A stretch of 44,119 bases of DNA from Phenylobacterium sp. (lineage in GTDB: Bacteria; Pseudomonadota; Alphaproteobacteria; Caulobacterales; Caulobacteraceae): positions 1 through 44,119 of the forward strand of contig NZ_JAUXSP010000022.1 in assembly GCF_030679875.1 (NCBI RefSeq), given 5' to 3'. Shown one piece after another: positions 8,603 to 17,865 of the stretch. The first letter of the stretch is position 1, and the number at the start of each line of letters is the position of its first letter. A program made the translations under genes and the position numbers. Below the pieces are notes generated by a model. That model searched no databases and was not told the origin of the DNA. It was given only the letters and a program-made list of their open reading frames with translations.

Positions 8603-11600
8603 ATGACGCCGAGCGACGAGACGCCCAACGGAACCGCCCCCGAGCCCGCGGCGCCAGAGCCCGCTCCGTCTGGTCCGCAGGCGACGGAACATGAGCAGGC
8701 CAGGACGCCTTGGTGGCGGAGCCTGGGCGCGCGCCTGACCCATGGCCGGGCGCCGGTCTTTGTCACGGGGGCTCTGATCGTGGCGGCCTTTGGCGGCGGC
8801 TTCCTGACCGCCAAGGGCGTCGACATTCTGCGTATTCCCCGCGCGGCGATTTCCGGCGCCGAGATTATTCCGGGGGCGGGGACGCTGTTTGGGCGTCCAA
8901 GGGCGGCCGACGCGCCGCGCCGTGGCGCCCCCATGCCCGAGGGCTTCGCGGTCTGGCGCACCCGGGTCGACACCTCCACCGCCCAACCGCGGGCCTGCGT
9001 GGAGATGAGCCGCCCCCTTGACCCTCAGGCCGCCTATGCCGATTTCGTCCTGGTCTCGCCAGACCTGGGCGAGACCCCGGCCATCGCCGTAGAAGGGTCT
9101 GAGCTCTGCCTGGCGGGCCTCGGGTTCAATGACCGCCGCGTGACCCTGCTCAAGGGGCTCCCGGCCCGTGGGGGCGAGACCCTGGCGGCCAACGCCGACG
9201 TCGATTTCACCTTTGGCGAAAAGCCCCCCTTCGTCGGCTTCGCCGGCGACGGGGTGATCCTGCCCCGAGAAGATTCCGACGGCGTCGGCATCGAGACCGT
9301 CAATGTCACCCGCCTGGCGATCGAGGTCTGGCGCGTGGCGGACCGGAACCTGGTCCGCACCTCCGTCAGCGCGCCGGAACCCACCGCCGAGGGTGAATGG
9401 GCCTCCGACTGGGGTTCCGACAGTCCTGACCAGGAAGGCCAGAGAGTCTGGAGCGGCGAGGTCGCGGTGACCGGAGAGGCCGGCCGGCGCGCCACCACCG
9501 TCTTCCCCCTGGGCGCGGTGCTGCGGGAAATGAAGCCCGGCGGCTATGTGATCAAGGCCAGGGATGCGTCTGGCGGTCGCGGTCTGACAGCGGGGGAGGA
9601 CTCAAATCCCCCGGCCCAGGCCCGGCGCTGGATCATCTTCACCGACATGGCGCTCAGCGCCTATGCCGGCGCCGAGGGCGCCGATGTGGTGGTGCGCTCG
9701 CTGAAGAGCGCCCGTCCGCAGTCGGGTATCCGGGTGGCCCTGGTGGCCGCCAATGGCGAGGATCTGGCTGAGGCCCGCACCGACGGCCAGGGCCGCGCCA
9801 GCTTCGCCGCCGCCCTGACCAACGGCGAAGGCGCGCTCAGGCCCAAGATGATCATGGCCTATGGGCCCCAGGGGGACCTGGCGCTCCTGGACCTCGATCG
9901 ACCGCCGGCAGATCTGTCGCGCCTTGGCGTCGGCGGCCGGATTCAGGAGACCAGCGCCGTCAGCACCAGTGGGCGCGCCGCAGGGTCAGTCATCGACGGC
10001 TATCTCTACGCCGACCGGGGAGTCTATCGGCCGGGCGAGACCGTCCATCTGAACGCCTTGCTTCGCAATCGTGAAGCCCGCGCCGTCAAGGACCGTAAGG
10101 GCGCCATCGTGGTGCGCAGGCCCTCAGGCGTCGAGTTCCGCCGTTACGCCTTCGACGGCGCGCCCCTGGGTTCGGCCGCGGCCGACATTCCCCTGCCGCG
10201 CAGCGCGCCCCGCGGCCGCTGGCGCGCGACCCTGGAGATTGAAGGTCTGGAACGCCCGGCCGGCGAGGTCACCTTCGCCGTCGAGGACTTCGCGCCTCAG
10301 CGGCTGGCGGTTTCGGTTACGGGCCAGGAGGCCAGCCCCGTCGCCACCGGCCAAAGCCGCAACCTCGATATCAGCGCCCGCTTCCTCTATGGCGCGCCCG
10401 GCTCGGGCCTGCAGGCCGAGGGCGAGGCCCGCCTGCGCGTCGATCCCAATCCCTTCCCCACCTTTGAGAACTTCCAGTGGGGCGACCAGCGCGAGCCCTT
10501 CCAGGAGGAATTCGTCGATCTGGGCCGCACCGTGACGGACGGTGAAGGCCGCGCCGTCATCACCCTGCCGCCGCAGGCGGCCGACAGCGCCCAGCCCCTG
10601 GTTGCGGCCACCACGGTCAGCGTCTTTGAACCCGGCGGCCGGCCCGTGCGGGAATCCGTCGACCTGAAGATCCGGCCCCGCTCGGCCTATCTCGGGGTCA
10701 AGGTCAATCAGGCCGAGGGCGCCCGCGGCGCTGATCCGACAGTCAGCCTTGACCTGATCGCCGTCGATCCCACCGGACGTCGGATCGCAGCGCCGGGCGT
10801 CACCTGGCGGCTGGTGTCGGAGAACTGGGACTATGACTGGTTCCAGCAGGATGGCCGCTGGCAATGGCGCCGCACCAGCCGCGACGCCCTGGTGGACCAG
10901 GGGACGGTCAACCTGGCCGCCGGCGAACCCGCCCGCCTGAACCGGCGACTGGGCTGGGGGGACTACCGGATCGAGCTGAGCGGGCCCGATGGCGCGGCCA
11001 GCGTGATCCGCTTCACCTCGGGCTGGGGCGCGCCGGCGCAGGACGCCGAAGCGCCTGACATCGTTCGGGTCAGCGCCGGAGACCGGACCTACGCCCAGGG
11101 CGACACGGTCGAGATCACGCTCAAGCCGCCCTATGCGGGCGAGGTCCAGGTGGCGGTCGCCACCGACCGGGTGCTCGACTTCCGCACCCTGACCGTGGGC
11201 GAAAACGGCGCCACGGTGCGATTCCAGAGCGACGCCAGCTGGGGCGGCGGAGCCTATGTGATGGTCACCGTGGTCCAGCCCCGCGACCCCGTCCAATCCC
11301 CCAAGCCCAGGCGGGCGCTGGGTCTGGTCTATGTCCCCCTCGATCCCAAGGGACGACGGCTTGAGGTCGATCTTGGCGTGGCGGAGAAGGCCGGCGCCCG
11401 GGAGGCCCTGTCTGTGCCGATTACGGTGCGGGGCGCTGGCCTTGGCCAGCGCGTCCGCGTCACCCTGGCGGCCGTCGACGAAGGCATTTTGCGCCTGACG
11501 AAGTTCGAGAGCCCCGATCCGGCCAAATGGTACTTTGGCAAGCGCGCCCTCGGCGTCGACTATCGCGACGACTATGGCCGTCTGCTGGACCCCAACCTCG

Positions 11601-13708
11601 GGGCGCCGGCCAATGTCAGCTTTGGCGGTGACGAGATCGGCGGCGAGGGTCTGACCGTCACGCCGATCAAGACCGTGGCGCTTTGGTCAGGGGTCGTTGA
11701 GACCGGGCGAGACGGCAAGGCGACCATCCAGTTGCCGGCCCCGGACTTCAACGGCGAGCTGCGGCTGATGGCCGTGGCCTGGACCGATGACGCCGTGGGC
11801 TCCGCATCCAGACCCCTGGTGGTCCGCGAGCCTGTGGTGGCCGAACTGGCCCTGCCTCGCTTCCTGGCGCCCGGCGACAAGGCCTTCGCCACCCTGGAGC
11901 TTCACAACATCGAGGGGCGAGCCGGAGAGTATATCGCCCAGCTGACCGGCGAGGGCGGTCTTCTCGCCCCCTTCCGCAAGGCCTATGACCTGGCCATTGG
12001 CCGACGCCTGGCGGAGCGTGTTCCCCTGGACGCCCCGCGCACGGCGGGGATTGGCAAGGTGAGCCTGACGCTCACCGGTCCAGGCTTCTCCAGCACCAGG
12101 GACTACCCGCTGCAGACCCGCCTGGGATGGGGACGGGTGACGCGGACCACCGTGGCCCTGCAACAGCCCGGCGCCGCGTTCACGCCCACGCCTGAACTCC
12201 TGGCCGGTCTGGCGGCGGGGGATGCGACCCTGCAGGTCAGCTACTCGCCGTTCCGGGGCTTCGACCCCGGGCCGATCGCGGTGTCCCTGTTGCGCTATCC
12301 GTACGGCTGCACCGAGCAGCTGGTCTCGGCCGCCTATCCTCTGCTTTACGCCGCCAATGTCTCCCAGGACCCCAAGGCGCGACGCTCCAGCGCTGGCCTC
12401 AATCAGGCCGTCAGCCGATTGCTGGACCGCCAGACCCTTGATGGCGCGTTCGGCATGTGGCGGGTCGGCGACGGGGAGGCTGACGCCTGGCTCGGCGCCT
12501 ACGCCACCGACTTCCTGATCGAGGCGCAGAAGGCCGGGGCCCCCGTGCCGGCCTCGGCTCTGGAGCGGGCGCTCAGCGCCATGCGGCACATTTCCCGGCC
12601 TGAGGGTTGGGCCAATATCTCCTACAGGCTGGAATATCCCACCTGGTGGGCGGGTTCGCCCCAGGCGTCAGAGACCGCCACGGCGACCATGCGTCGGCGG
12701 GCCTCGGCCTACGCCCTCTATGTCCTGGCCAAGGGCGGCCGTGGCGACCTCGGCCGGCTGCGGTGGTGGCACGATGTGCAGATGAAGACCGAAGCCTCCC
12801 CCCTGGCCAAGGCCCATGTCGGGGCAGGCCTCGCCCTGATGGGCGACAAGGCCCGGGCCCGCTCGGCCTTCCGTCAGGCGGCGCGGTCCCTGAACTATCG
12901 CGAGGAGAGCGACTGGTACCAGAGCCCGCTGCGCGACCTCGCTGCGGTGATCGCCCTGGCCTATGAGGCCGGCGAAACCGACATCGCCCGGGAGCTTCAG
13001 GGCCGACTGGAAAACGCGGTCGAGGACCCTGAGGCGCTCAACACCCAGGAGCAGGCCCGGCTGTTGCAGGCGGCCAACGCCATGATGGCGGCGGCTGGTC
13101 CCCTGAAGATCGAGGGCACGGGCGCCATACCCCTGACCGCGGTCGCAGGCGGGCCCCGCTGGGCGGTGGGCAAGCTGGCGGAGTCCCGCTTCGTCAACGC
13201 GGGCGAAGGCGCGGTCTGGCGTACGGTGACCGTGACGGGCGCGCCCGTCTCGGCCCCCTCGGCGACCAGCAACGGCCTGACGCTGCAGAAGCGCCTGCTG
13301 AGCTTCACCGGTGGGCCTGTGGACCCCGCAAGCCTGACCCAGGGCGACCGGGTGATCGTGATCGTCTCAGGTCGCGCCCAGCAGGCCCGGTCCATGGCCC
13401 TGGTGGTCGATGATCCCCTGCCGGCCGGTTTCGAGATCGAGACGGTGCTCGGGCCGGATGACGCCCAGAGCGGCCCCTTCCGCTTCCTCGGCGAGCTTTC
13501 CGCCGCCGACGTGCAGGAAGCCCGCGATGACCGCTATGTGGCGGCCATGGATCTGCCGGGTCGCCAGGACTTCGCCTTCGCCTATGTGGCCCGTGCGGTG
13601 ACACCTGGAGACTTCCTGCTTCCGGGCGCCGAGGCCCGGGACATGTACCGTCCGGCGGTCAACGCCCGCACGAGCGTCGGCCGCACGGTGATCGCGCCTG
13701 GCCAGTGA
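8603..13708 (+). CDS. Bacterial alpha-2-macroglobulin with intact thioester motif
   Basis: 1701-aa YfhM-type alpha-2-macroglobulin, thought to trap proteases in the periplasm and protect the cell wall. An acidic, proline-rich cytoplasmic head (1-47) precedes one transmembrane anchor (about 51-68, VFVTGALIVAAFGGGF), so it should be tethered to the inner membrane rather than being a lipoprotein like E. coli YfhM. MG-type beta domains follow (GYLYADRGVYRPGETVHLNA near residue 470). The thioester motif is intact at GCTEQ (C1236, Q1239), followed by the helical complement-like domain. The stop overlaps the GTG of pbpC (GTGA), the well-known A2M-PBP1C pairing. RBS: GGAAG/GGGGAAGAG before the ATG. 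Confidence 0.93.
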   Translation: MTPSDETPNGTAPEPAAPEPAPSGPQATEHEQARTPWWRSLGARLTHGRAPVFVTGALIVAAFGGGFLTAKGVDILRIPRAAISGAEIIPGAGTLFGRPRAADAPRRGAPMPEGFAVWRTRVDTSTAQPRACVEMSRPLDPQAAYADFVLVSPDLGETPAIAVEGSELCLAGLGFNDRRVTLLKGLPARGGETLAANADVDFTFGEKPPFVGFAGDGVILPREDSDGVGIETVNVTRLAIEVWRVADRNLVRTSVSAPEPTAEGEWASDWGSDSPDQEGQRVWSGEVAVTGEAGRRATTVFPLGAVLREMKPGGYVIKARDASGGRGLTAGEDSNPPAQARRWIIFTDMALSAYAGAEGADVVVRSLKSARPQSGIRVALVAANGEDLAEARTDGQGRASFAAALTNGEGALRPKMIMAYGPQGDLALLDLDRPPADLSRLGVGGRIQETSAVSTSGRAAGSVIDGYLYADRGVYRPGETVHLNALLRNREARAVKDRKGAIVVRRPSGVEFRRYAFDGAPLGSAAADIPLPRSAPRGRWRATLEIEGLERPAGEVTFAVEDFAPQRLAVSVTGQEASPVATGQSRNLDISARFLYGAPGSGLQAEGEARLRVDPNPFPTFENFQWGDQREPFQEEFVDLGRTVTDGEGRAVITLPPQAADSAQPLVAATTVSVFEPGGRPVRESVDLKIRPRSAYLGVKVNQAEGARGADPTVSLDLIAVDPTGRRIAAPGVTWRLVSENWDYDWFQQDGRWQWRRTSRDALVDQGTVNLAAGEPARLNRRLGWGDYRIELSGPDGAASVIRFTSGWGAPAQDAEAPDIVRVSAGDRTYAQGDTVEITLKPPYAGEVQVAVATDRVLDFRTLTVGENGATVRFQSDASWGGGAYVMVTVVQPRDPVQSPKPRRALGLVYVPLDPKGRRLEVDLGVAEKAGAREALSVPITVRGAGLGQRVRVTLAAVDEGILRLTKFESPDPAKWYFGKRALGVDYRDDYGRLLDPNLGAPANVSFGGDEIGGEGLTVTPIKTVALWSGVVETGRDGKATIQLPAPDFNGELRLMAVAWTDDAVGSASRPLVVREPVVAELALPRFLAPGDKAFATLELHNIEGRAGEYIAQLTGEGGLLAPFRKAYDLAIGRRLAERVPLDAPRTAGIGKVSLTLTGPGFSSTRDYPLQTRLGWGRVTRTTVALQQPGAAFTPTPELLAGLAAGDATLQVSYSPFRGFDPGPIAVSLLRYPYGCTEQLVSAAYPLLYAANVSQDPKARRSSAGLNQAVSRLLDRQTLDGAFGMWRVGDGEADAWLGAYATDFLIEAQKAGAPVPASALERALSAMRHISRPEGWANISYRLEYPTWWAGSPQASETATATMRRRASAYALYVLAKGGRGDLGRLRWWHDVQMKTEASPLAKAHVGAGLALMGDKARARSAFRQAARSLNYREESDWYQSPLRDLAAVIALAYEAGETDIARELQGRLENAVEDPEALNTQEQARLLQAANAMMAAAGPLKIEGTGAIPLTAVAGGPRWAVGKLAESRFVNAGEGAVWRTVTVTGAPVSAPSATSNGLTLQKRLLSFTGGPVDPASLTQGDRVIVIVSGRAQQARSMALVVDDPLPAGFEIETVLGPDDAQSGPFRFLGELSAADVQEARDDRYVAAMDLPGRQDFAFAYVARAVTPGDFLLPGAEARDMYRPAVNARTSVGRTVIAPGQ

Positions 13709-15798
13709 GGGTGTGGACGTCTCTCAGGGCCCGGGCCCTGCGTGCGGCGGCCTCGCCACAAGTTGTGCGGCGCCTGACCCTCGGCCTGATCGGCGCCCTG
13801 GCCCTGCAGGCCGCCGCTGTGGCCCTGGACGCGGTTTTGCCGCCCGACCTGTCCCGGGGCGTGGAGGCCTCGCCCGTGGCGCTGGATCGCCGCGGCGCCT
13901 GGCTGCGCGCCCTGCCGGTGGAGGATGGCCGGTGGCGTATCCGGGCCGATCTGGCGCGCACCGATGAGAGCTTCGTCGACCGTCTGATCGCCGTCGAGGA
14001 CGCGCGGTTCTGGCGTCACCCCGGTGTTGACCCGCTGGCGGTCGTCCGCGCCGCCGGGTCGGCCGCAGTCACCGGTGAAGTGAGCTCCGGCGCCTCGACG
14101 CTCACCATGCAGACCGCGCGCCTGCTCACCCCAAGGCCCCGGACCTTGCCGGCCAAGCTGGTGGAGATGATCCGCGCCGTGCAGATTGAGGCGCGGCTGT
14201 CGAAGCGTGAGATCCTCGCCCTCTATCTGACCCTCGCCCCCTATGGCGGCAATCTGGAGGGGGTGCGGGCGGCCAGCCTCTCCTATTACGGGCACGAACC
14301 CTCGACCCTGACCCCAGGCGAGCAGGCCCTGCTGATCGCCTTGCCGCAATCGCCCGAGGCGCGGCGCCCCGACCGACGGCCCGAGGCCTCCCGCCGGGCC
14401 CGAAACCTGGTGCTCGACAAGATGGTCCGCGCGGGCGTCCTGAGCCTGACGGAGGCCGCCGAAGCCGCCGAGGAGCCCATGCCTGGGCGCGCACCCTTTC
14501 CAGCCTTGGCGTGGCACGCCGCCGGCGAGCTGGCGCGCGGCGCGCGCGCCGACGAAGCCTCGGTGATCTCCACCCTTGATGCGGGGCTTCAGTCCCGGCT
14601 TGAGCCCCTGGTCGCCCGCGCCGCCCGGGCGCAGGGAGCGGAGGCGACTGCGGCGGTGATGGTGGTCGAGCTGGACGGGCGGGCGGTGCGCGCCTCGGTA
14701 GGATCTGCGGGCCTGGAACGCGCGGGCGGGTGGATCGACATGACCCGGGCCCTGCGGTCCCCTGGCTCGGCCCTGAAGCCGTTCATCTACGCCATGGCGT
14801 TCGAGCAGGGTCTGGCGGCGCCGGACACCCGGATGGCGGATGCGCCGCGGCGCTACGCCGACTACCAGCCGGAGAATTTCGACCGGGTCTTCCACGATCA
14901 GGTCACCGCCCGGGAGGCCCTGATCCACTCGCTGAACGTCCCCGCCGTCGACACCCTGGCCCGCCTGGGGCCGGCGGCGTTCGAGGGCCGGCTGGAGGCC
15001 GCGGGCGTGCGGCTGTGGCGGCCGAGGGCGGAGACCCGTGACGCGGGCCTGGCGATCGCCCTGGGCGGCGTGGGCATCTCCCTGCGGGACCTGGCGGTGC
15101 TCTATGGCGCCTTGGGTGAGGCCGGTCTGGCCCGTCCCCTGGCCTGGACAGAGGCTGAGGCCCAGGCGCGCCGAGATGATCGGGGGGTGCGGCTGGTGAG
15201 CGAGACCGCCGCCGCCGAGGTGCTGGCCATCCTGCGCGAGACGCCGCCGCCGGCCGGTGTGACGCCCGCCGCGCTCAGCCGAGGCCGGCCGCTGATGGCC
15301 TACAAGACCGGAACCTCCTACGGCTTCCGGGACGCCGTGGCGGCCGGCATTGTCGGCGGCCATGTGATCGTGGTGTGGAGTGGGCGCGCCGACGGGGGGG
15401 CGCGGGCGGGTCTCACCGGTCGGGACTCCGCCCTCCCCCTGCTGTTCGAGGTCGCCGACCTGTTGCACGCGCCCCCGGCCGCCCCTGCGCCCCTGGCCCC
15501 CCGCAACGCGCCCGCGGCTCTCGACGACCAGACACGGACGACAGCCGGACCGCGACTGATCTTTCCCCCGGACGGGGCGGTGGTGCAGGTGGACGCCTAT
15601 GGGCCCAGGTCCCGCGGCCTGGTCCTGGCCGCCAGCGGGGAAGACCTGGCCTGGTATGTGGCCGGCCGGCCGCTCAGCCCCGACCCCTTGAGCGGTCAGG
15701 TGCTCTGGCGACCAGAAGGGCCGGGCTTCTACGATCTCAACGTGGTGGATGGCCAGGGTCGCGCCGCCCGGGCCCAGGTCCGCATCAGGGGCGGCTAG
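13705..15798 (+). CDS. pbpC: Penicillin-binding protein 1C
   Basis: 697-aa bifunctional class A penicillin-binding protein that polymerises and possibly crosslinks peptidoglycan in the periplasm. An N-terminal membrane anchor (about 20-50) is followed by a glycosyltransferase 51 domain with catalytic E98 (VEDARFWRHPGVD) and SGASTLTMQTARLL. The transpeptidase domain has S355xxK358 (SALK), SLN in IHSLNVPAV, and K534TG (KTGTS). The last 100 residues are the PBP1C-specific C-terminal beta domain (FPPDGAVVQVD onward). GTG start overlaps the alpha-2-macroglobulin stop by four bases. The 3' end overlaps the convergent carbonic anhydrase stop by four bases. Confidence 0.94.
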   Translation: MRVWTSLRARALRAAASPQVVRRLTLGLIGALALQAAAVALDAVLPPDLSRGVEASPVALDRRGAWLRALPVEDGRWRIRADLARTDESFVDRLIAVEDARFWRHPGVDPLAVVRAAGSAAVTGEVSSGASTLTMQTARLLTPRPRTLPAKLVEMIRAVQIEARLSKREILALYLTLAPYGGNLEGVRAASLSYYGHEPSTLTPGEQALLIALPQSPEARRPDRRPEASRRARNLVLDKMVRAGVLSLTEAAEAAEEPMPGRAPFPALAWHAAGELARGARADEASVISTLDAGLQSRLEPLVARAARAQGAEATAAVMVVELDGRAVRASVGSAGLERAGGWIDMTRALRSPGSALKPFIYAMAFEQGLAAPDTRMADAPRRYADYQPENFDRVFHDQVTAREALIHSLNVPAVDTLARLGPAAFEGRLEAAGVRLWRPRAETRDAGLAIALGGVGISLRDLAVLYGALGEAGLARPLAWTEAEAQARRDDRGVRLVSETAAAEVLAILRETPPPAGVTPAALSRGRPLMAYKTGTSYGFRDAVAAGIVGGHVIVVWSGRADGGARAGLTGRDSALPLLFEVADLLHAPPAAPAPLAPRNAPAALDDQTRTTAGPRLIFPPDGAVVQVDAYGPRSRGLVLAASGEDLAWYVAGRPLSPDPLSGQVLWRPEGPGFYDLNVVDGQGRAARAQVRIRGG

Positions 15799-16409
15799 TA
15801 GAGCCGGGCCACATCGTCGGGCCCGCTGCAGGTGACATTCATGTCGTTCACCAGGCCGTTGGACAGGGAATAGACCCAGCCATGCACGCTGATCGGCTGG
15901 CCCCGCAGCCAGGCCTCGCGGATGAAGACATCGGAGGCGACATTGCGCACCTGACGGATGACGTTCAGCTCACAAAGCCGGTCATGACGGGCGTGTTCGT
16001 CATCCATGGCTTCAAGCTCGGCGCGATTGGCGGCGTAGACCTCTCGGATCGGGTGCAGCCAATGATCCACCAGGCCCCGCCGCTGGCCATCAATGGCCGC
16101 CACCACGCCGCCACAGCCATAGTGACCAACGACCATGATGTGCTTCACCCGCAGGACGTCGACGGCGAACTGCAGCACCGACAGATAGTTGGCGTCCTGG
16201 GGCGGGGCGAGGTTGGCCACGTTGCGGTGGACGAACAGCTCGCCGGGATCCAGCCCGACGATTTCGTTGGCTGGGACACGGCTGTCAGCGCAGCCGATCC
16301 AAAGATATTCAGGGCTCTGCTGCCCCACCAGACGCTGGAAAAAGCCGGGATCGACGGCGAGCTTGCCTTCGGCCCAGGCGCGGTTGTTGTCCTTCAGCTG
16401 GTCCAGCAT
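15795..16409 (-). CDS. can: Beta-class carbonic anhydrase
   Basis: 204-aa zinc enzyme interconverting CO2 and bicarbonate in the cytoplasm. Zinc ligands are C40, H96 and C99 (motifs CADSRVP and HYGCGGV), with the D42-R44 dyad in CADSR. The length is normal. The gene is convergent with pbpC and shares its last four bases. The next minus-strand gene upstream ends at 16447, beyond a gap of 37 bases, so it may be read from the maiA operon upstream. Confidence 0.95.
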   Translation of the reverse strand: MLDQLKDNNRAWAEGKLAVDPGFFQRLVGQQSPEYLWIGCADSRVPANEIVGLDPGELFVHRNVANLAPPQDANYLSVLQFAVDVLRVKHIMVVGHYGCGGVVAAIDGQRRGLVDHWLHPIREVYAANRAELEAMDDEHARHDRLCELNVIRQVRNVASDVFIREAWLRGQPISVHGWVYSLSNGLVNDMNVTCSGPDDVARLY

Positions 16410-16446
16410 GGTCGTCCCCTCGCCCCTACGCTACACAGGCCCGACC

Positions 16447-17091
16447 TCAGGCCGGCGCGGGCGCGTCGGGCTGGCGGTCAGGATGGGCCGCGGCGAAGGC
16501 CGGGTGCGCCCGGGCCCGCTCGGCCGCCGCCCTTATGGCGCGATAGGGCGAAAGGTCCACCCCGTAGCGCTCCGCCGAATAGACCTGTGGAACCAGGCAG
16601 CAGTCAGCGAGACCCGGTGCTGCTCCATAGGCGAAACCCTGGCCATGACCCGCGATCAGGGACTCCAGAGCCTCGAAGCCTTCCGTCATCCAGCGGGCCA
16701 CCCAGGTCTGGCGATCGGCCTCGCTGACGCCGAATGCGGCCAGCTGCTGCTGAATCCGCAGGTTGTTGAGCGGGTGGATGTCGCAGGCGATGATCCCGGC
16801 CATCGCCCGGACCACCTGGCGACCCGAGGGGTCGGCCGGCAGCAAAGGCGGCTGCGGATGGGTTTCCTCCAACCATTCCATCAGCGCCAGGCTCTGGGTC
16901 ATGGCGGTGTCGCCATCGACCAGCATCGGGGTCAGACCCTGGGGATTGCGCTCCAGATAGTCGGGCGCCCGCTGCTCGCCCCCCGGCAGGCTGACGGGGG
17001 CGTAGTCATAGGCCAGGCCCTTGAGCGCCAGGGCGATCCGGACCCGGTAGGGGGCGGTGGCCCGCCAGTAGCTGTACAACGTGAGCGCCAT
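16447..17091 (-). CDS. maiA: Maleylacetoacetate isomerase (zeta-class GST)
   Basis: 214-aa enzyme that isomerises maleylacetoacetate to fumarylacetoacetate in tyrosine/homogentisate or gentisate-type catabolism, using glutathione. It has the zeta-class N terminus (LYSYWRATAPYRVRIALALKGL), NPQGLTPMLVDGD, the QSLALMEWLEE glutathione-binding stretch, and DIHPLNNLRIQQQL. Odd point: the usual catalytic Ser-Ser pair after YWR reads Ala-Thr here, so Thr would have to replace the serine. I took the ATG at 17091 (MALTLYSYW); the longer frame to 17220 is an overlap artefact. It lies 2 bp after the fumarylacetoacetate-hydrolase-family gene, consistent with one operon and sequential reactions. Confidence 0.9.
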   Translation of the reverse strand: MALTLYSYWRATAPYRVRIALALKGLAYDYAPVSLPGGEQRAPDYLERNPQGLTPMLVDGDTAMTQSLALMEWLEETHPQPPLLPADPSGRQVVRAMAGIIACDIHPLNNLRIQQQLAAFGVSEADRQTWVARWMTEGFEALESLIAGHGQGFAYGAAPGLADCCLVPQVYSAERYGVDLSPYRAIRAAAERARAHPAFAAAHPDRQPDAPAPA

Positions 17092-17093
17092 GG

Positions 17094-17774
17094 TCAGATC
17101 ACCTTGAAGCTGAGCTCGCCGACTCCTTCGACAGCGCCGGCCACATGGTCGCCGCGGGCGATCGGGCCAACGCCTTCCGGCGTGCCGGTAAAAATCAGGT
17201 CGCCGGGGGCGAGGGTCCACAGCCGTGAGGCCTGGGCGATGATCTCGGCCACGTTCCAGATCATGTCGGAGACCACCGCATCCTGGCGTGGTTGGCTATT
17301 CACGGTGGCTGAGATCCGTCCCTGAGGGGCAGGACCGGTCCAGCGGCGAATGGCCGAGATCGGCGCAGACTGGTCGAAGCCTTTCGAGGCGTCCCAGGGA
17401 TGACCCTTGTCCTTGGCCGCAGCCTGCAGGTCGCGACGGGTCAGGTCAAAGCCCACAGCATAGCCCAGGACAAGGCTCAGGGCCTGGTCGATCGGGACAT
17501 CGGCGCCGCCTTGGCCCAAGGCCACGACCAGCTCGATCTCATGGTGCAGGTCGGCGGTCATGGAGGGAAAGGCCACGTCGCGCCCCGGCGTGACGATAGC
17601 GTCGGCGGGCTTGGCGAAAAAGAACGGCGGATCACGGTCGTCCCCGCCCATCTCGGCGCGATGGGCGGCGTAGTTGCGACCGACGCAGAGGATCCGTCGA
17701 ACCGGATAGACGACGTCCTCCCCGAGCACGGGGACGATCGGAACAGGGGGGGGAGCCAGAACGTATTGCGTCAT
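17094..17774 (-). CDS. Fumarylacetoacetate hydrolase family protein
   Basis: 226-aa FAH-family hydrolase or pyruvate hydrolase, typically cleaving a carbon-carbon bond in ring-fission products with a divalent metal. It shows RILCVGRNYAAH, FFFAKPADAI, the HHEIELVV metal-ligand glutamates, GYAVGFDLTRRDLQ and the C-terminal TGTPEGVGP. It is shorter than eukaryotic-type fumarylacetoacetase and is the fumarylpyruvate-hydrolase-like size. With maiA 2 bp downstream, a gentisate- or homogentisate-type ring-fission pathway is plausible, but no ring-cleaving dioxygenase is in the window. I chose ATG 17774 (MTQYVLAPPP); the longer frame runs through the DUF4142 terminator. Confidence 0.9.
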   Translation of the reverse strand: MTQYVLAPPPVPIVPVLGEDVVYPVRRILCVGRNYAAHRAEMGGDDRDPPFFFAKPADAIVTPGRDVAFPSMTADLHHEIELVVALGQGGADVPIDQALSLVLGYAVGFDLTRRDLQAAAKDKGHPWDASKGFDQSAPISAIRRWTGPAPQGRISATVNSQPRQDAVVSDMIWNVAEIIAQASRLWTLAPGDLIFTGTPEGVGPIARGDHVAGAVEGVGELSFKVI

Positions 17775-17802
17775 GCTCAAGGCCCTACTCCCGCAGCCGG
17801 CC

Positions 17803-17835
17803 AAAGAAAAGGCTCCCGCCTGGGAGGCGGAAGCC
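17803..17835 (-). terminator. Rho-independent terminator of the DUF4142 gene
   Basis: Minus strand: 10-bp stem with one G-T pair (arms 17835-17826 and 17820-17811, loop 17825-17821), followed by a run of T interrupted by one C (17810-17803). It lies 30 bases beyond the DUF4142 stop. Confidence 0.8.
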
Positions 17836-17865
17836 TGATCTTCGAGAGCCGCAGGTGGCTCGCGC

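Noticed and set aside
13582..15468. 628-codon open frame antisense to pbpC, and similar long frames antisense to the alpha-2-macroglobulin (10124-11296, 11687-12589) and the hybrid kinase (3157-4533)
   Set aside because: They mirror real genes in very GC-rich DNA, have low-complexity Gly/Arg/Gln-rich translations, and show no domain.
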